Shown: piece by piece, positions 23,057-34,071 of the stretch
Layout of the letters: each line of letters starts with the position of its first letter
Numbering within the stretch: the stretch's first letter is position 1
NCBI GenBank assembly: GCA_032718865.1
Contig: JALUTQ010000005.1
Location: forward strand, 1,116,001-1,180,000
Origin: Tilletia caries
Lineage: Eukaryota > Basidiomycota > Exobasidiomycetes > Tilletiales > Tilletiaceae
Direction of reading: 5' to 3'
DNA length: 64,000 bases
Notes under the pieces: model-generated
What the model was told of the DNA's origin: nothing
Seen by the model: the letters and a program-made list of their open reading frames with translations, nothing else
Database searches by the model: none
Translations under genes and position numbers: made by a program

Positions 23057-23140
23057 CACAGTTGTGTGCGCAGTGATCAGTTGTGTGCGCAGTGATTAGT
23101 TGTGTGCCTAGCTGTGGGTGTTGTGTCCTTAGGCGGCCCC
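23057..23140 (-). repeat. MULE right terminal inverted repeat
   Basis: The reverse complement of this 84-bp end matches the left repeat except for two bases. It ends TTAGGCGGCCCC directly against the target-site duplication. Confidence 0.93.
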
Positions 23141-23149
23141 GGTCGTGAC
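23141..23149. repeat. 9-bp target-site duplication, right (GGTCGTGAC)
   Basis: Perfect copy of 20720-20728, immediately outside the right terminal repeat. Confidence 0.93.
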
Positions 23150-23431
23150 TTCCTTCCTGTTGTGCGGAACGTCATAGCCGATCGCGGTGGGTGGGAACAC
23201 GTGCGTATTTTGGAAATCACTTTCAAAGTATTGAATTTGGGAAATCATTTTGGCAAATCGGCATTTTGAAAAGTTGGACCCCAACACTCGACGGACTGAT
23301 CATGACTGACTGACTGACTGACTTGGGCTCGACTTGCACTCACTCACTCTGTCCAACACTCATCCATTCTGCTCTCCCCTTCTCTCTCTCTCTCTCTCTC
23401 TCGAACAGCAGAAGCTCGACAGCGTGCAGCG
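23150..23431. promoter_or_regulatory. cullin-3 upstream region
   Basis: This 282-bp stretch lies between the transposon and the cullin-3 start. It contains a CACGTG core near 23200, a CTGA tandem run near 23301-23322 and a TC run before the start. Before the insertion it was contiguous with the EPT1 upstream sequence. Confidence 0.45.
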
Positions 23432-26400
23432 ATGAGCGGCCAGGGTTCGTCCGGCCGCCGCCCCCAGGCCCGCAACAAACTGCGTGCCCCAAAGCGGGTT
23501 AGTGTCGCCCGTGCTCGCTCCAGCAGTCTCTGAATGAATGTCCTTGCTGAGCCTCTCCCATTCTCACTTCCCCAGGCCGGCACCGACATGACCAATGAAG
23601 GGCGATGGAGAGCACTCGCAAAGGCCATCTCCCAGATCCAGAACCACAACGAGAGCATCATCAGCATGGAGGAGCAGTATCGATATGCGCATCATCTTGT
23701 CCTCGTACGTACTTTCGATCTGGGTTGCGGAACCAAATTGCGCATGATATGTATGAACTCCCGGCTCTCTTCCCTTACAGCATCGCGAGGGTCCAGCTCT
23801 CTACGATGGTGTCAAAAATCTCACGCAGCACCACCTCAACAAGCTCTGCAAGGAACGTCTCGTCCCTGCCTTCCCCACCGGCGGAGTCTCTTCCCTCACC
23901 GACGGCCTGGCACAGTCTAATCCAAATCGCAGCACAGCCAGCAACAAGGGTAAGGGTGTCGACCGAAGTGGCGCCACATCTGATGGCGCTGCGGGCGATG
24001 GCTTCGGACCCGGCCCTCATGGCGGCGCCGGCGCAGTCCCGCTCGGCGGTACAGACGCCGCAGCGCATACAAGAGCTGGAGACCGGCTCTTGACCGCAAT
24101 GAGAGACATGTGGAACGACCACTATCGATGCATGAAGAACATCGCAATGGTACTCGGATACTTGGTAAGCTACAAGGCACGAAGCGCTCCAGACTACATG
24201 CGCCGACTGATTACCACTTGCTTTCACCAGGACCGGACATGGGTGCCCCAAACCGAAGAACCAGGCATCCTCCAACTCGGCCTTGAGCTCTTCCGAGACA
24301 CCGTCATTCGCTCAAAGATATACCCCATCGAAACCTACCTCTTCAGCACACTCCTATCTCAGATCCGCATCGAGCGCGAGGGAAACGCCATCAATCGGTC
24401 CGTCCTCAAATCATCAGTCGACATGCTCAATGCCCTCACACACCCGCGTCAGGGCTTGGCAATCACCGCACGCCAGACACTCTACAAGCACGATTTCGAA
24501 CCAAAGCTGCTCAGCACCTCTGCTGACTTCTACCAGTCCGAATCAGAAGCCATGCTCGACCGCGCCGATGCGAGCTCCTATCTCAGACATGTCGAGCGCC
24601 GCTTCCAAGAGGAAGAAGATCGAGTCACCGTCTATCTCAACTCAGCCACCGCACCCGCCCTCCGACACATTCTCGAACAGTTCCTCCTCAGCGCACATCT
24701 GCGCAGCATTGCCGGCATGCCCGACTCCGGGCTTGACACTATGCTGGAGGAGGACAAGATCGATGATCTCGCGCGCATGTATCGGCTTTTCTATCGCGTG
24801 TCGGAAGGTCCCGCTGTGCTGAAGTCGGGCGTCAAAGCTTACATTGGGAGAAAGGGCCGGGCGATCAACGAGGCCAACGGGGCGGGCGCAGGCGCAACTG
24901 CGGCCGACGTAGGCAATGACAATGACGAAGCCGGGGCCGATGAAGGTGCAGGCGGGAAGAAGGTGGCCGGAGCTGGAGCCGGGATGGCGGCAAATGCGGG
25001 GACACTTGCATTCAAGTGGGTCGAGGATGTTCTGGCCCTCAAATTCAAGATGGACAGAATACTCAAGGATGGCTTCGGGGACGATAAGGGCTGCGAGGCG
25101 TCCATCAATGAGGTGAGCAACTCTTCTGCTAGACACGAGGTGATTCTTGATGAGGATCAAACACTTGGCTGATGCCCCGAAAAACCCACCTTCCCAGGCA
25201 TTTGAGACGTTCTTCAACATGAACCCAAGAGCGCCAGAGTTCATCTCCCTGTTTTTGGACGAGAACCTCAAGAAGGGGCTGAAAGGGGTGAGTTCCGAGC
25301 GAAATCTGCGCTCGTGATAAGAGAGGGCAACGTGCGCTGATAACCCTTGTTACCTCCCATCCCCTACCTTCCTTCTCCTCCAGAAATCCGAGGACGAGGT
25401 GGAAGAAGTCCTGACCCAAACCATCGTCGTCTTCCGCTTCCTGCACGAGAAGGACGTCTTTGAGAGATACTACAAGCAACATCTTGCCAAGCGGCTGCTG
25501 CAGGCGCGCAGCGTGTCGGACGACGCCGAACGGGGGATGATGGCCAAGCTCAAGGTCGAATGCGGGCATGGCTATGTTCAGAAGTTGCAAGGCATGCTGA
25601 ATGATATGAAGGTTAGCGAGGAGATTACCAAGTCCTTCCAGAACAGCTTGGACAAGTCCAACCGGGTGAGTGAAAACGGCTGTCCGGGCCGCGCATGACG
25701 TTGGGCGCGCAAAATGGCGATATGTTTCTGACCATCCTCTTTGTATTTGATACAGAGACTACCCTACGACATGTCCGTGAATGTGTTGACGTCAACGTAC
25801 TGGCCGATCTCTGCCCAGGCACCTCCATGTCAAATGCCAGCGCTCCTGCTCAGCGGCCGAAAGGCATTCGAACAATTCTACGCGAACCGACATAGCGGCC
25901 GAATACTCACCTGGCACCCGCACTTCGGAAGCGCCGACATACGAGTCTCCTTCAAGAACAAGAAGCATGAGCTGAACGTGTTCACCTACGCGCTGGTCGT
26001 CCTCCTCCTCTTCGAAGACATCCCTGACGAAGGCGAGGCTTCCCGGCTCACGTATGAGACGATCTGCGAGCGGACGGAGATCCCGGCGGCGGACGTACAG
26101 CGGACGCTCCAGAGTCTTGCGTGTGGCAAGTACAAGATCTTGCTGAAGGAACCCAAGGGCAAGGACATCAACGCGGGCGACAAGTTCTCGTTCAACGCCA
26201 ACTTCAGCGCCCCACTTGCGCGGATCAAGATTGCCCAAGTCGTCGCCAAGGTAGAGACTCCCGTCGAGCGCAAGGAGACGGCGGAGAAGGTGGAGGAGGA
26301 GCGGAAGAGTGTTACGGAGGCTTGCATTGTGCGGATCATGAAGAATCGGAAGACGTTGGGGCATAATGAGCTGGTGAATGAGGTGGTGAGGCAGTTAAGC

Positions 26401-26596
26401 TCGCGCTTTGTGCCGTCGCCTGCCAGTATCAAGAAGCGGATTGAGGCGCTCATTGATCGGGTGAGTGCGGGTCTCTTTCTCCCCCGGGTTCGTATTCGCG
26501 AGCGGCTTCTGACCCAAGTCACCTTTTTTTTCTTTACTGCAGGAGTATCTCGAGCGCTCGGAGGCTGGAAGGGCCATGTACAACTACGTCGCATGA
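23432..26596 (+). CDS. CUL3: cullin-3, scaffold of BTB-type CRL3 ubiquitin ligases
   Basis: Scaffold that binds BTB adaptors at its N-terminus and RBX1 at its C-terminus. Eight exons, 23432-23497, 23576-23704, 23781-24164, 24231-25112, 25198-25287, 25384-25665, 25756-26460 and 26543-26596, give 863 aa, all in phase 0. Cullin repeats run through residues ~25-500, then the cullin homology region (FERYYKQHLAKRLL; LPYDMSVNVLTSTYWP; FKNKKHELNVFTYALVVLLL). The C-terminal winged helix holds the NEDD8 site, the Lys near 807 in IVRIMKNRK. It ends EAGRAMYNYVA. Two Gly/Ala-rich insertions are unusual: ~65 residues within the first repeat region (exon 3) and ~40 residues at about 24870-25005. CUL3 rather than CUL1 is chosen from the N-terminal NEGRWRAL and HREGPALYDG pattern. 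Confidence 0.94.
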
Positions 26597-27162
26597 CATT
26601 TTTACGAAGCATCAACCAATTCAACGAACTCTCCCGACTCCGTTATGGGCCGCCCTTCCGCGTATCTTCCCCTTCTAATTTGTCTCGTTCCCCCCTCCCC
26701 CCATTCATTCAAGCATTTTGTTCTCGTGTCGTCCCGTCCCCGCAGCATCATTCACCACACATCCAAGCCTGGCACCCTTTCCGCGGCATCCGTTCGACGG
26801 GCCAAGATGGGAACTCCATTTTGGAAACATACGTCAAAGAACCATTCTTTCTTAACTCCCGTCGGTCTTCGCTTGACTCAGGCAAGTATGGTGGGCAAGA
26901 ATTGCTGAATAGCTGACCCCGTCCTTCGTCCCCTTCGAGCTTTGGCATTTCCTCGCTGCATGTTTGCTGGCAGTCGAGTACGTCGACGCTGGCCGGAGCC
27001 AAATTCCCGTTGCCCTGACGGCCTTGCCGCTGCTGTGCCCAAGGGCATCGACGCACGCTGGCCACCTTCCTATCTTCTACTGGTGCATCCTCCTGTCCCT
27101 TTCCACGAGGTCGTCGCTAATGTTGACTGTTTCAAGTGCTCTCTCGTTCCCAGGGGGCGACC

Positions 27163-27776
27163 ATGAACAACGACGACGATCAAGTACCGGTCAGGAAACT
27201 TCCTGCGCCAACAAGAGGAAGCGCTTCACAGTGATCACGGACATCACCCCTTGCTGGTGCACTGCAGTATATGCTTCTCCATTGCGCCACTGACTCTACA
27301 TGCACTTCCAGACACGCCCAGCGGAGGTCGACTGCTGACCTTTTCTTTTCCTACCCCTTTTGTCATTCCTATCCGCCCCGTATCTCGCAGGCAGGGTCGC
27401 ATCAATCCGTTGCTGGGCGTCGTCAAGGCAAGGAGAGTGCAACCGATGGGAATGGATGTGGCAACAATCGACAAGGGCGACCGATCCCGCCGGGCAGCCA
27501 TGTCATGGCAATCGGTTGGAAGCAGCGACGTGGCAGAGCGATCCAGCGACAACGTCAGGCACCAGAAGGAATGTGTGGCCATAGCGTTGCCAAGGCAGGC
27601 CCACAATCAGTGTCTCGCGGTCCCAGGTCCAATCGCAGAGCCTCGATCTCGACGGCCACTCAACAACTTCCTCGTACCTCGATCACATCCTGCACGAGAG
27701 CGGTCTCTCTGTGCTTATCTTTGGGGTCTGACCACGGCCGTGCTTCAGGTCTTCAGGATCTGCTCCAGAAACTATG
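27163..27776 (+). other. possible spliced coding segment, unidentified
   Basis: An ATG at 27163 opens MNNDDDQVPVRKLPAPTRG. A weak donor near 27232 (gtgatc) and a strong pyrimidine-rich acceptor ending at 27390 would join it in frame to an open block ending ICSRNY at a gtgagt donor near 27777. The join is open throughout, and third-position GC looks moderately raised. There is no domain and the donor is non-consensus, so this is a weak call. Confidence 0.18.
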
Positions 27777-27811
27777 TGAGTGTCGTTCTGAAGATCTGGG
27801 TGCGTCGAAGC

Positions 27812-27819
27812 TATATAAG
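27812..27819 (+). promoter_or_regulatory. TATA-like element (TATATAAG)
   Basis: A good TATA match is followed 25-30 b later by a C/T-rich tract. That would suit transcription rightward through the microsatellite, but no supported coding sequence follows. Confidence 0.35.
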
Positions 27820-27894
27820 AAGCGGGTTTGCTCACTTTTCTTCCCCCCCCTCCCACTTCCTCTTCATCCTCACAGCCTCACTCTCACTCACAGG

Positions 27895-27979
27895 CTCTCC
27901 TCTCTCTCACTCTCTCTCACTCTCTCTCACTCTCTCTCACTCTCTCTCACTCTCTCTCACTCTCTCTCACTCTCTCTCA

Positions 27980-28020
<41 letters not shown>

Positions 28021-28022
28021 AC
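27895..28022. repeat. CTCTCTCA / CA microsatellite block
   Basis: An 8-bp unit close to CTCTCTCA repeats about ten times, followed by (TC)n and then (AC)n of about 12 units. The open frames read through it are repeat artefacts. Confidence 0.92.
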
Positions 28023-28540
28023 ATCCCTCTCTCTCTCTCATGCTCGCACCACCACACACCTTCACACATAGACAATCATCCACACACCTCAGTCACATTG
28101 TCCACATGCATCCCCACACACCAACCTTGTCAAGCGTTACCATCAAGCTTCACCTTCAAGCTTCACCGTCGAGCTCACCAAACCCCAGCCCTGGTCCACC
28201 CCAGCCACCTTAGTCATCGAGGATTCGGAGGTGAGCTTGTACTTGGGTCCTTCATCTCTCATTCCCCTCGGTACTGATATGATCTTCTCCTCCTTCCTCG
28301 TCATCTTCGCAGTCTTCAACGAGTCGATCACAACCCCTTCTATTGTTCATCAAGACTCAAGAGCAGCACCCACCGCTCACAAGTCACATCACCGGTCGAC
28401 CACATCCACCTATCCACCCACTCACCCAGATACCCGTCTGTCATCCATCCACCCGACTCGAGGTCGGCTCACACGCATGCCCACCAGCCCGAGCTTGCAA
28501 CACATCACCGACCCCATCCCACATGTGATACGGGAGGACG

Positions 28541-28575
28541 ACCTCGACCTCGACCTCGACCTCGACCTCGACCTC
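28541..28575. repeat. (GACCTC)n hexanucleotide repeat
   Basis: About six tandem GACCTC units. Confidence 0.85.
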
Positions 28576-28747
28576 ATCCTCCACCAGGTGAGCATCATCA
28601 TCGCAATTGTCCTCTTGCTTCACTATCAACACTGATTATCTTCCTACTCTCTTCTTGTTCCACGCCGCATCAACATTGGTCAGTCCATCTCCTTCCCTTC
28701 GCTCCCCTTCCCTCTCCCCTACCCTTTCCTACCACCACCTCCTTCCC

Positions 28748-29143
28748 CCCCAACAACGTCGAGTCTTGGGGACTTCGACGGTTGCTCCTCTCTTTGCCGC
28801 TTGACTCCCAGTATGACCACAGTGTCCCCAACTGGAGGGGATGGCAAGGGGTCGGGACTCGTACTTATGTATGAGGGCCGTATGAAACGACGCAGTAATG
28901 CGCGGTTCTGCACACGGGGGCTGGCAGCCCCCATCAACGTCGAGTCTTGGGGACTTCGTACGGTTGCTCCTCTCTTTGCCGCTTGACTCCCAGTATGACC
29001 ACAGTGTCCCCAACTGGAGGGGATGGCAAGGGGTCGGGACTTGTACTTATGTATGAGGGCCGTTTGGACCACGCAGTAATGCGGGACCGGCACACGGGGG
29101 CTGGCAGCCCCCATCAACGTCGAGTCTAGGGGACTTCGACGGT
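28748..29143. repeat. ~180-bp tandem repeat with internal inverted repeats
   Basis: Units begin at CAACGTCGAGTC at 28754, 28935 and 29115, so the periods are 181 and 180 bp. There are two full copies and a start of a third. Copies differ by scattered substitutions, mostly in a ~30-bp patch before the end of the unit. Each full unit contains TTGGGGAC pairing with GTCCCCAA about 50 b later, and GGGGGCTG-G-CAGCCCCC near its end, a nearly loopless hairpin. No family recognised. Confidence 0.85.
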
Positions 29144-29207
29144 CTGTACCCTCTCCTGCTCCATCCTCGGCATGACTCCAGAGTCCCCGGGCAGGAAAAG
29201 GGTACAG
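29144..29207. repeat. inverted repeat after the tandem array
   Basis: CTGTACCCTCTCCTGC at the left pairs with GCAGGAAAAGGGTACAG at the right, a stem of about 16 bp with few mismatches around a ~31-b loop. It directly follows the truncated third tandem unit. Confidence 0.65.
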
Positions 29208-30311
29208 CCTCTCTCGAGGGTGAGTACTATCTTCTATTCTCAGCTCTGTCCCTTGCAGCTCAATACTGACCACCAACTGGGCTTCCCATCTTGTCCCCTC
29301 CCCCTCCGCATCGTTCCCCTCCGCTCGTCCGGCCTCATCGACTCGACTACCTCACCGGCTTACCGTCACGCCGACGCCTGTCACCTACGCATCACGAGCT
29401 CGTCTGCCTCCCCTTCTGCCTCGTCTACCTATGGACTACCACCATCCGGGACGGTGAGTGAGCTGACTCTGAGACTGCCCCATGACGGCTTCGCATCATC
29501 ATCATGTACCTCAGCTACCATGACAATGCTTGAAATCCAAGTCCCCATTCTCCTCTATCTGGCGCGTCGCTGCGCTCGTGTTCTGAGCTAGGGCCATCTC
29601 TCCCATGAGCGCGTGAGCAAGGAGAGTGCATCCTTGCTGTCTGCGAGGGACCGACGGTTAGTCGCCAAGCTGCCTCGACCGTCGATGCCGCCACCGCCAT
29701 CACCGCCATCGCTGCCATCCATCAAAAGAAGGGGCTGCCAGATCAGCGCAAGAAAGATAGTACAGACACGAATGAGAAGAGGTACGCTCCATGCGGGAGA
29801 CTGAAGAAACGATCCAATTGCTGATCCTGACATTATGCGCGCGTGTGTCTCTGCTCTCTGCTTCTATGAGGTTGATGGTGGAAGCGTCCTCCTCTCCTCA
29901 TCCTGAAGTTGATCCAGCATGCACACTCTTCACCTCGACCTCCTCGACCCAGACAACCATGCCCAGAGTCAATCGGAACAAGCATAGCATGGTCTGAGGG
30001 CTGCGGTAGGGAGAGCCAGGCCAGAGAAGCGTGCTGACTGCTGACCCTTCCCTCCGTTCGCTCCAGGTCTATATCGCAGACGCACTTTCGCTCATTCTTC
30101 ATCCCTTCTATTGCATTACACAAACAGCCATCGTCGACATTGTCCTCACTGAGGCGCGAGGCACACTCTCCAGTACCAAGGTCAAGCGACCTTCCACACA
30201 CTCGGCCTCGAACTCGAAGGGATCTCTCTGTCAACTCTTCTCCAGTCTGTCGGCTCAGTCCAAACAGCATTATCAGAGTAGAATACATTGCAACTGGCAA
30301 GGGTGCCGCTC

Positions 30312-33300
30312 CTAGTCCAAGTCAAGCTCGAACAAGTCAGCCCCGTCACCGAACTCGGCATCGTAGTCCTCGACGATGTGAGCCGTCCCGCCCTTCGTTC
30401 GCTCGTTGTGTAACCGCTCCGCTTCTTCCACACGCGCGATTAGCCACTCGTCATCCGCCTCGTCATTCTCATCGTCCAGCAGCATGTCATCGTCGAATCC
30501 GCCTTTCTCTGCGGCCGCCCCAGCGTTGGCGACATGCTGCTCCTGCGCCTGCTCGAGATCCATCTGCATCAGCCGCTCGAAGTGCTCGCGCTCCTTGGCC
30601 TGTCTTGCCTCGACGTCGGACAAGTCCCAAAGGGACACTCCGTTCTTCCCTGTCGATCAGAAGAATGAACAAGGTCAGCAAAATCGTCCAGAATTTGGAC
30701 AGCGACGACGGTACTGAGTTACTGACCCTCAGGGAATGGCTGGCCCATCGTGCGCATGAACAGCTTCGCCTCAACCAGAGCCATGTCGGTGGACAGGTTT
30801 GTATGCGTATCGCTAATCTGCTGCGCAATCCACTTGGGCAGCTTCTGACGCTTGTCCGCCTTGGCAAACCGCTGGTAAGTCGGAGAAAGGTAAGCTCTTC
30901 GATCAGGCCCTTCAGCTCATGGCAGTGACACTCACCTTGTCTGCGAATACCATCAGTCCGTAGTCGGTCTTCCCACGCAGGACTCGCCCCACACATTGCG
31001 CAGCATGTCGCATCGCATCGAAGGTCAAGAAGTCATTCTCGCGGATCCGGTAGTTGTCGCGCAGGAATTCCAGTCGGGCCTTCAAGATCCGACTCTCCGT
31101 ATACTGGTACGGCACCCCGAACATGATGACGGCCCGTCCGTAGTTGTGGTCGAAGTCGATTCCTTCGCTCACCTTCCCTCGTGCGACCGAAAGTAGTATC
31201 GCACCACGGCCATTGTCGCACGCCCGTCGGTAGTTTTCCAACGCAATCGACGTCTCTGGCGCATCGGGCGTCTCGATAAAGATGAGCTTGTACTTCCACG
31301 CCTCCTCCAAGATGCCCATATCGTGCCACGCCGCCACGATACTCTCCATGTACAGGTACGACGGGAAGAAGGCTACGATGCCGTCCGGGACTGCCTTGGC
31401 GAACTCGATGAGAATGTTACCATAATTGCGCACCACCGCCGGATCGTTTCGTACCTCGAACCGACTGCTAATGCTGACCTGATCCGAGCCGCGCGTGATT
31501 ACCATCGGCAGGAAACATGACCGGGTGAGCGTCATGGCGTAGCTCTCCTGCACGACGGTCTCAAACTTGAGCATCTTGGGATACATGTCCAGCGGACTGA
31601 TCGTACCGCTCGTGATGACGACCGAGCTGAAGCGTTCGAAGACGGGCGCAATTGCAAGCGATGCGTCCAAGCATGTGAAATGGAAGATCGGGTTGGGAAC
31701 CGTCGCATTCTCTGTCTCGAAAGGCTCAAGGATGAGCAGGAACCCTTTGTCGTACGTCGCCACTAGGGTGGCAAACGCCGCCACTTTTTGTAACGATGCG
31801 TACTCGTCCAATCTTGTCAGCTCCAGTGTCGAGACCAGCATCCGTAGTCGCTCAGCACAGAACCTGAGTGGCTTGCGCTCGATGTACGTGATGTCCTTGA
31901 GATGCTGAAGGAAACTAGCAGGTGTCTCCGCCACTACGTGCAAGACACGCATACGCGTCTTGAGGTATTCCACGAACCGGCGCAGGAAGGCAACGAAGTG
32001 CTCGGCTCGCCGAATGTTGCCAGGGATCGCTTCTGACAACAGATCGTCCGGAAGCACTGGATTTGTCATTATGCTCTCCGCACCATTGACACCGTTACGA
32101 GCGTCTGCTTGCGCCTGTAAGCCCTCAACGAGCTTGGCATACTCGTCTTGCAACTTCGATGCATCGGTCCGCTTGACCTCATCTACCTTGTCGGCAAGCT
32201 GATTGATCGAACGGAATGCGCTGTCCAGCATGGGTCGGGTGAGATCGATACTCAAAGATTCGATGCACACGTTGTCTGCAAGAGGATTGTATGTCAGAGG
32301 AAAGTAATGAGGAACCTGTAGAGCAGATCGTTTGTCTCACCGATGTTGTGGGCCTCGTCAAAGACGACGATGGCGTCCTTGCTCATCTCTTTACTGACTT
32401 GATCTGCAACCTTGGGATCCAGCAGATAATGGAAACTGTATATAATCACATCAACGAAGGCAAGCTGCATCAAAGGCGATGAGCGATGTCAGCAGAGCTT
32501 CAATCAGGAAGAGAGCGAAAGGAGCGACTCACTGATCTTCGAATGGCAAAGTATGGACAGATGCCCTCCTCCTTCGCCATTTCCTTGATCTCCTCCAAGG
32601 TCCACACTCCCTGTGGAAGCATCTCGCCAGGCTGCAGCTTCCCGAGCTCCTATTGACGCAATCAAAAGTCTGTGAGCAGACACTCATAGAACTGAGCCCC
32701 TTCAAGACATGTCCCAGTACTCACCTCATGGTATGTGCACAGCTCAACGCTGCCAGGGTCCTCCCTTCCCTTGGAGCACACCCACGCATTGGTCATATCC
32801 CGACACCTCGCATCGACGACTTTGCCCCTCCGCTCCCTGCTGACTTCCGGATGAACGCACAGGTTCTTACGCGACGAGAGGCCGACGGCGAGGAAAGGTT
32901 CGAGCTTGTGCTTCGACGCCCATTTCCCCTTGGCCTTCTTTGCCTTGCGGAAACGAGCCTTCTTGCGCGCTCGCTCGGCGGCCGAGTTGCTCCCCTCCGC
33001 TCCCGGCTCTGGATCCTCCGACATGGATCGGTCAGAGCCGCCGCCGCCGCCACCTGCATCAGAGACTCCGTCCTTGTCATCCTCATCAGGGTCGACCCAG
33101 TCCGGAGGCTTGAGGATGGGATCGTTGGGATCTTCGGCATCTTGGTCAAAGTAGTAGCGCGCTCGATATTCCATAAGGCGCTTCAGCTCCGCAAGCGCCT
33201 TTTCGATCTCTGGCACCGTTCGGGAGCAGTAGATGAGCTTGCGGCCCGCGGGATGGTACTGTAGACCGGTGAATCACAGAACCGAGTTCAGCATCGACCA

Positions 33301-33640
33301 CTCCCTCCGCATTTCGGACCAGCCGTGCAAACGCAGCATGTCAATAGGCTCACCTTCTGGTAGCTGACGATGAGACTGAGCAGCGAGACCGTCTTGCCCG
33401 TCCCGGAAGGCATTTCGAGCACACAATGGCCTTGCGCATCGAGGGCGCGCTTCAGATCGGTCATGTACGCATATTGCTCCGCTGCAACGTGCAAAAGGAG
33501 ACAAAAAGAGATGCGCTCAGTCTCTTAATCGACGCCTGCGCTTTCGAAGACAGGCATTCAGCGAGCCTGGTCTCTCTCTACTCACGGTAGATCTTCGGGT
33601 ACGGGAAGAGGACGGGCAGTCCGTCGATGTAGAGCTTCAT
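30312..33640 (-). CDS. RAD3: XPD/Rad3 5'-3' DNA helicase of TFIIH
   Basis: Fe-S helicase subunit of TFIIH, required for nucleotide excision repair and as a structural part of the transcription factor. Eight exons, 33640-33586, 33481-33354, 33258-32725, 32649-32533, 32464-32341, 32275-30936, 30871-30727 and 30649-30312, give 926 aa. It starts [21 protein letters not shown]. Walker A MPSGTGKT is at 42-49 and DEAH in VVFDEAHNI near 314-319. Fe-S cysteines can be followed through [22 protein letters not shown] and GICPYF. C-terminal motifs include [11 protein letters not shown] and [14 protein letters not shown]. It exceeds the usual 760-790 aa because of an acidic, Gly-rich then Lys/Arg-rich insertion in exon 3 before the first Fe-S cysteine, and an acidic C-terminal extension. 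Splice phases all agree. Confidence 0.96.
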
Positions 33641-34071
33641 ATTGACGGGTTGAGCGCGCTGTAGCTTCGCGTGAGCTGCACTCCTCGCGCGGTCTTCCAC
33701 GATTCGCTCGGCGCGCAGGCAGCGGGTACAGGCGTTGAAGCGTCGAAGTTCCGGTCGTCGCTGATGGCAACCTGGCTCATGCTTCCAGCTTCCATGCTGA
33801 GCTTTGTGAGGAAATCTCAAGCTCGGAGCCTTTTCGATATATGCGGTTCCTCGTCGGTATCTGTGACAGTTCACTGAAGGGGCAAGCACAAGAGGGTGTA
33901 TGGTATGCGTGCGTTGCCATTAATGCGCAGGAAGGAGGAAAGTATAAGGAGTACAGGGCAACGTGTGTATGAAGAACGAAAGTGTGTAAGGAGGTGCAGA
34001 TCTGGCCGGAGCAAGCATGTGCTGTGTATAGTGATAGTTCTATGGGGAGGCAAGCCGATTGACTTGGGCGA
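33641..34071. promoter_or_regulatory. RAD3 upstream / secreted-protein 3' region
   Basis: This 431-bp stretch is 5' of RAD3 and 3' of the next minus-strand gene. No other gene was seen. It should include the RAD3 promoter. Confidence 0.4.

Larger units (their letters stand above)
20729..23140 (+). mobile_element. complete Mutator-like (MULE) DNA transposon, 2,412 bp
   Basis: The element has terminal inverted repeats of about 84 bp that differ at two positions. It is flanked by a perfect 9-bp duplication and contains one transposase gene with FAR1-like, MULE DDE, SWIM and zinc-knuckle parts. Near-identical ends and an exact duplication indicate a recent insertion. It lies in the short region between the divergent EPT1 and cullin-3 genes. 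Confidence 0.95.
26597..30311. other. 3.7-kb region without a convincing gene
   Basis: Between cullin-3 and RAD3 I find no recognisable protein. It holds a TATA-like site at 27812, long pyrimidine/dinucleotide repeats at about 27895-28022, a (GACCTC)n run near 28541-28575, a ~180-bp tandem repeat at 28748-29143, an inverted repeat at 29144-29207, and several splice-like pairs (for example gtgagc near 28231 to cgcag near 28312, and gtgagt near 29453 to ctcag near 29516). The whole may be a spliced noncoding transcript or a fast-evolving gene. Confidence 0.4.

Noticed and set aside
27271..28213. Overlapping long frames through the CTCTCTCA/CA microsatellite
   Set aside because: Open only because the repeat contains no stops; the protein would be Ser/Leu/His/Thr repeats.
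28719..29276. 185-codon minus-strand frame in the tandem repeat
   Set aside because: Its repeats follow the DNA repeat exactly; no ATG context, domain or conservation argument.
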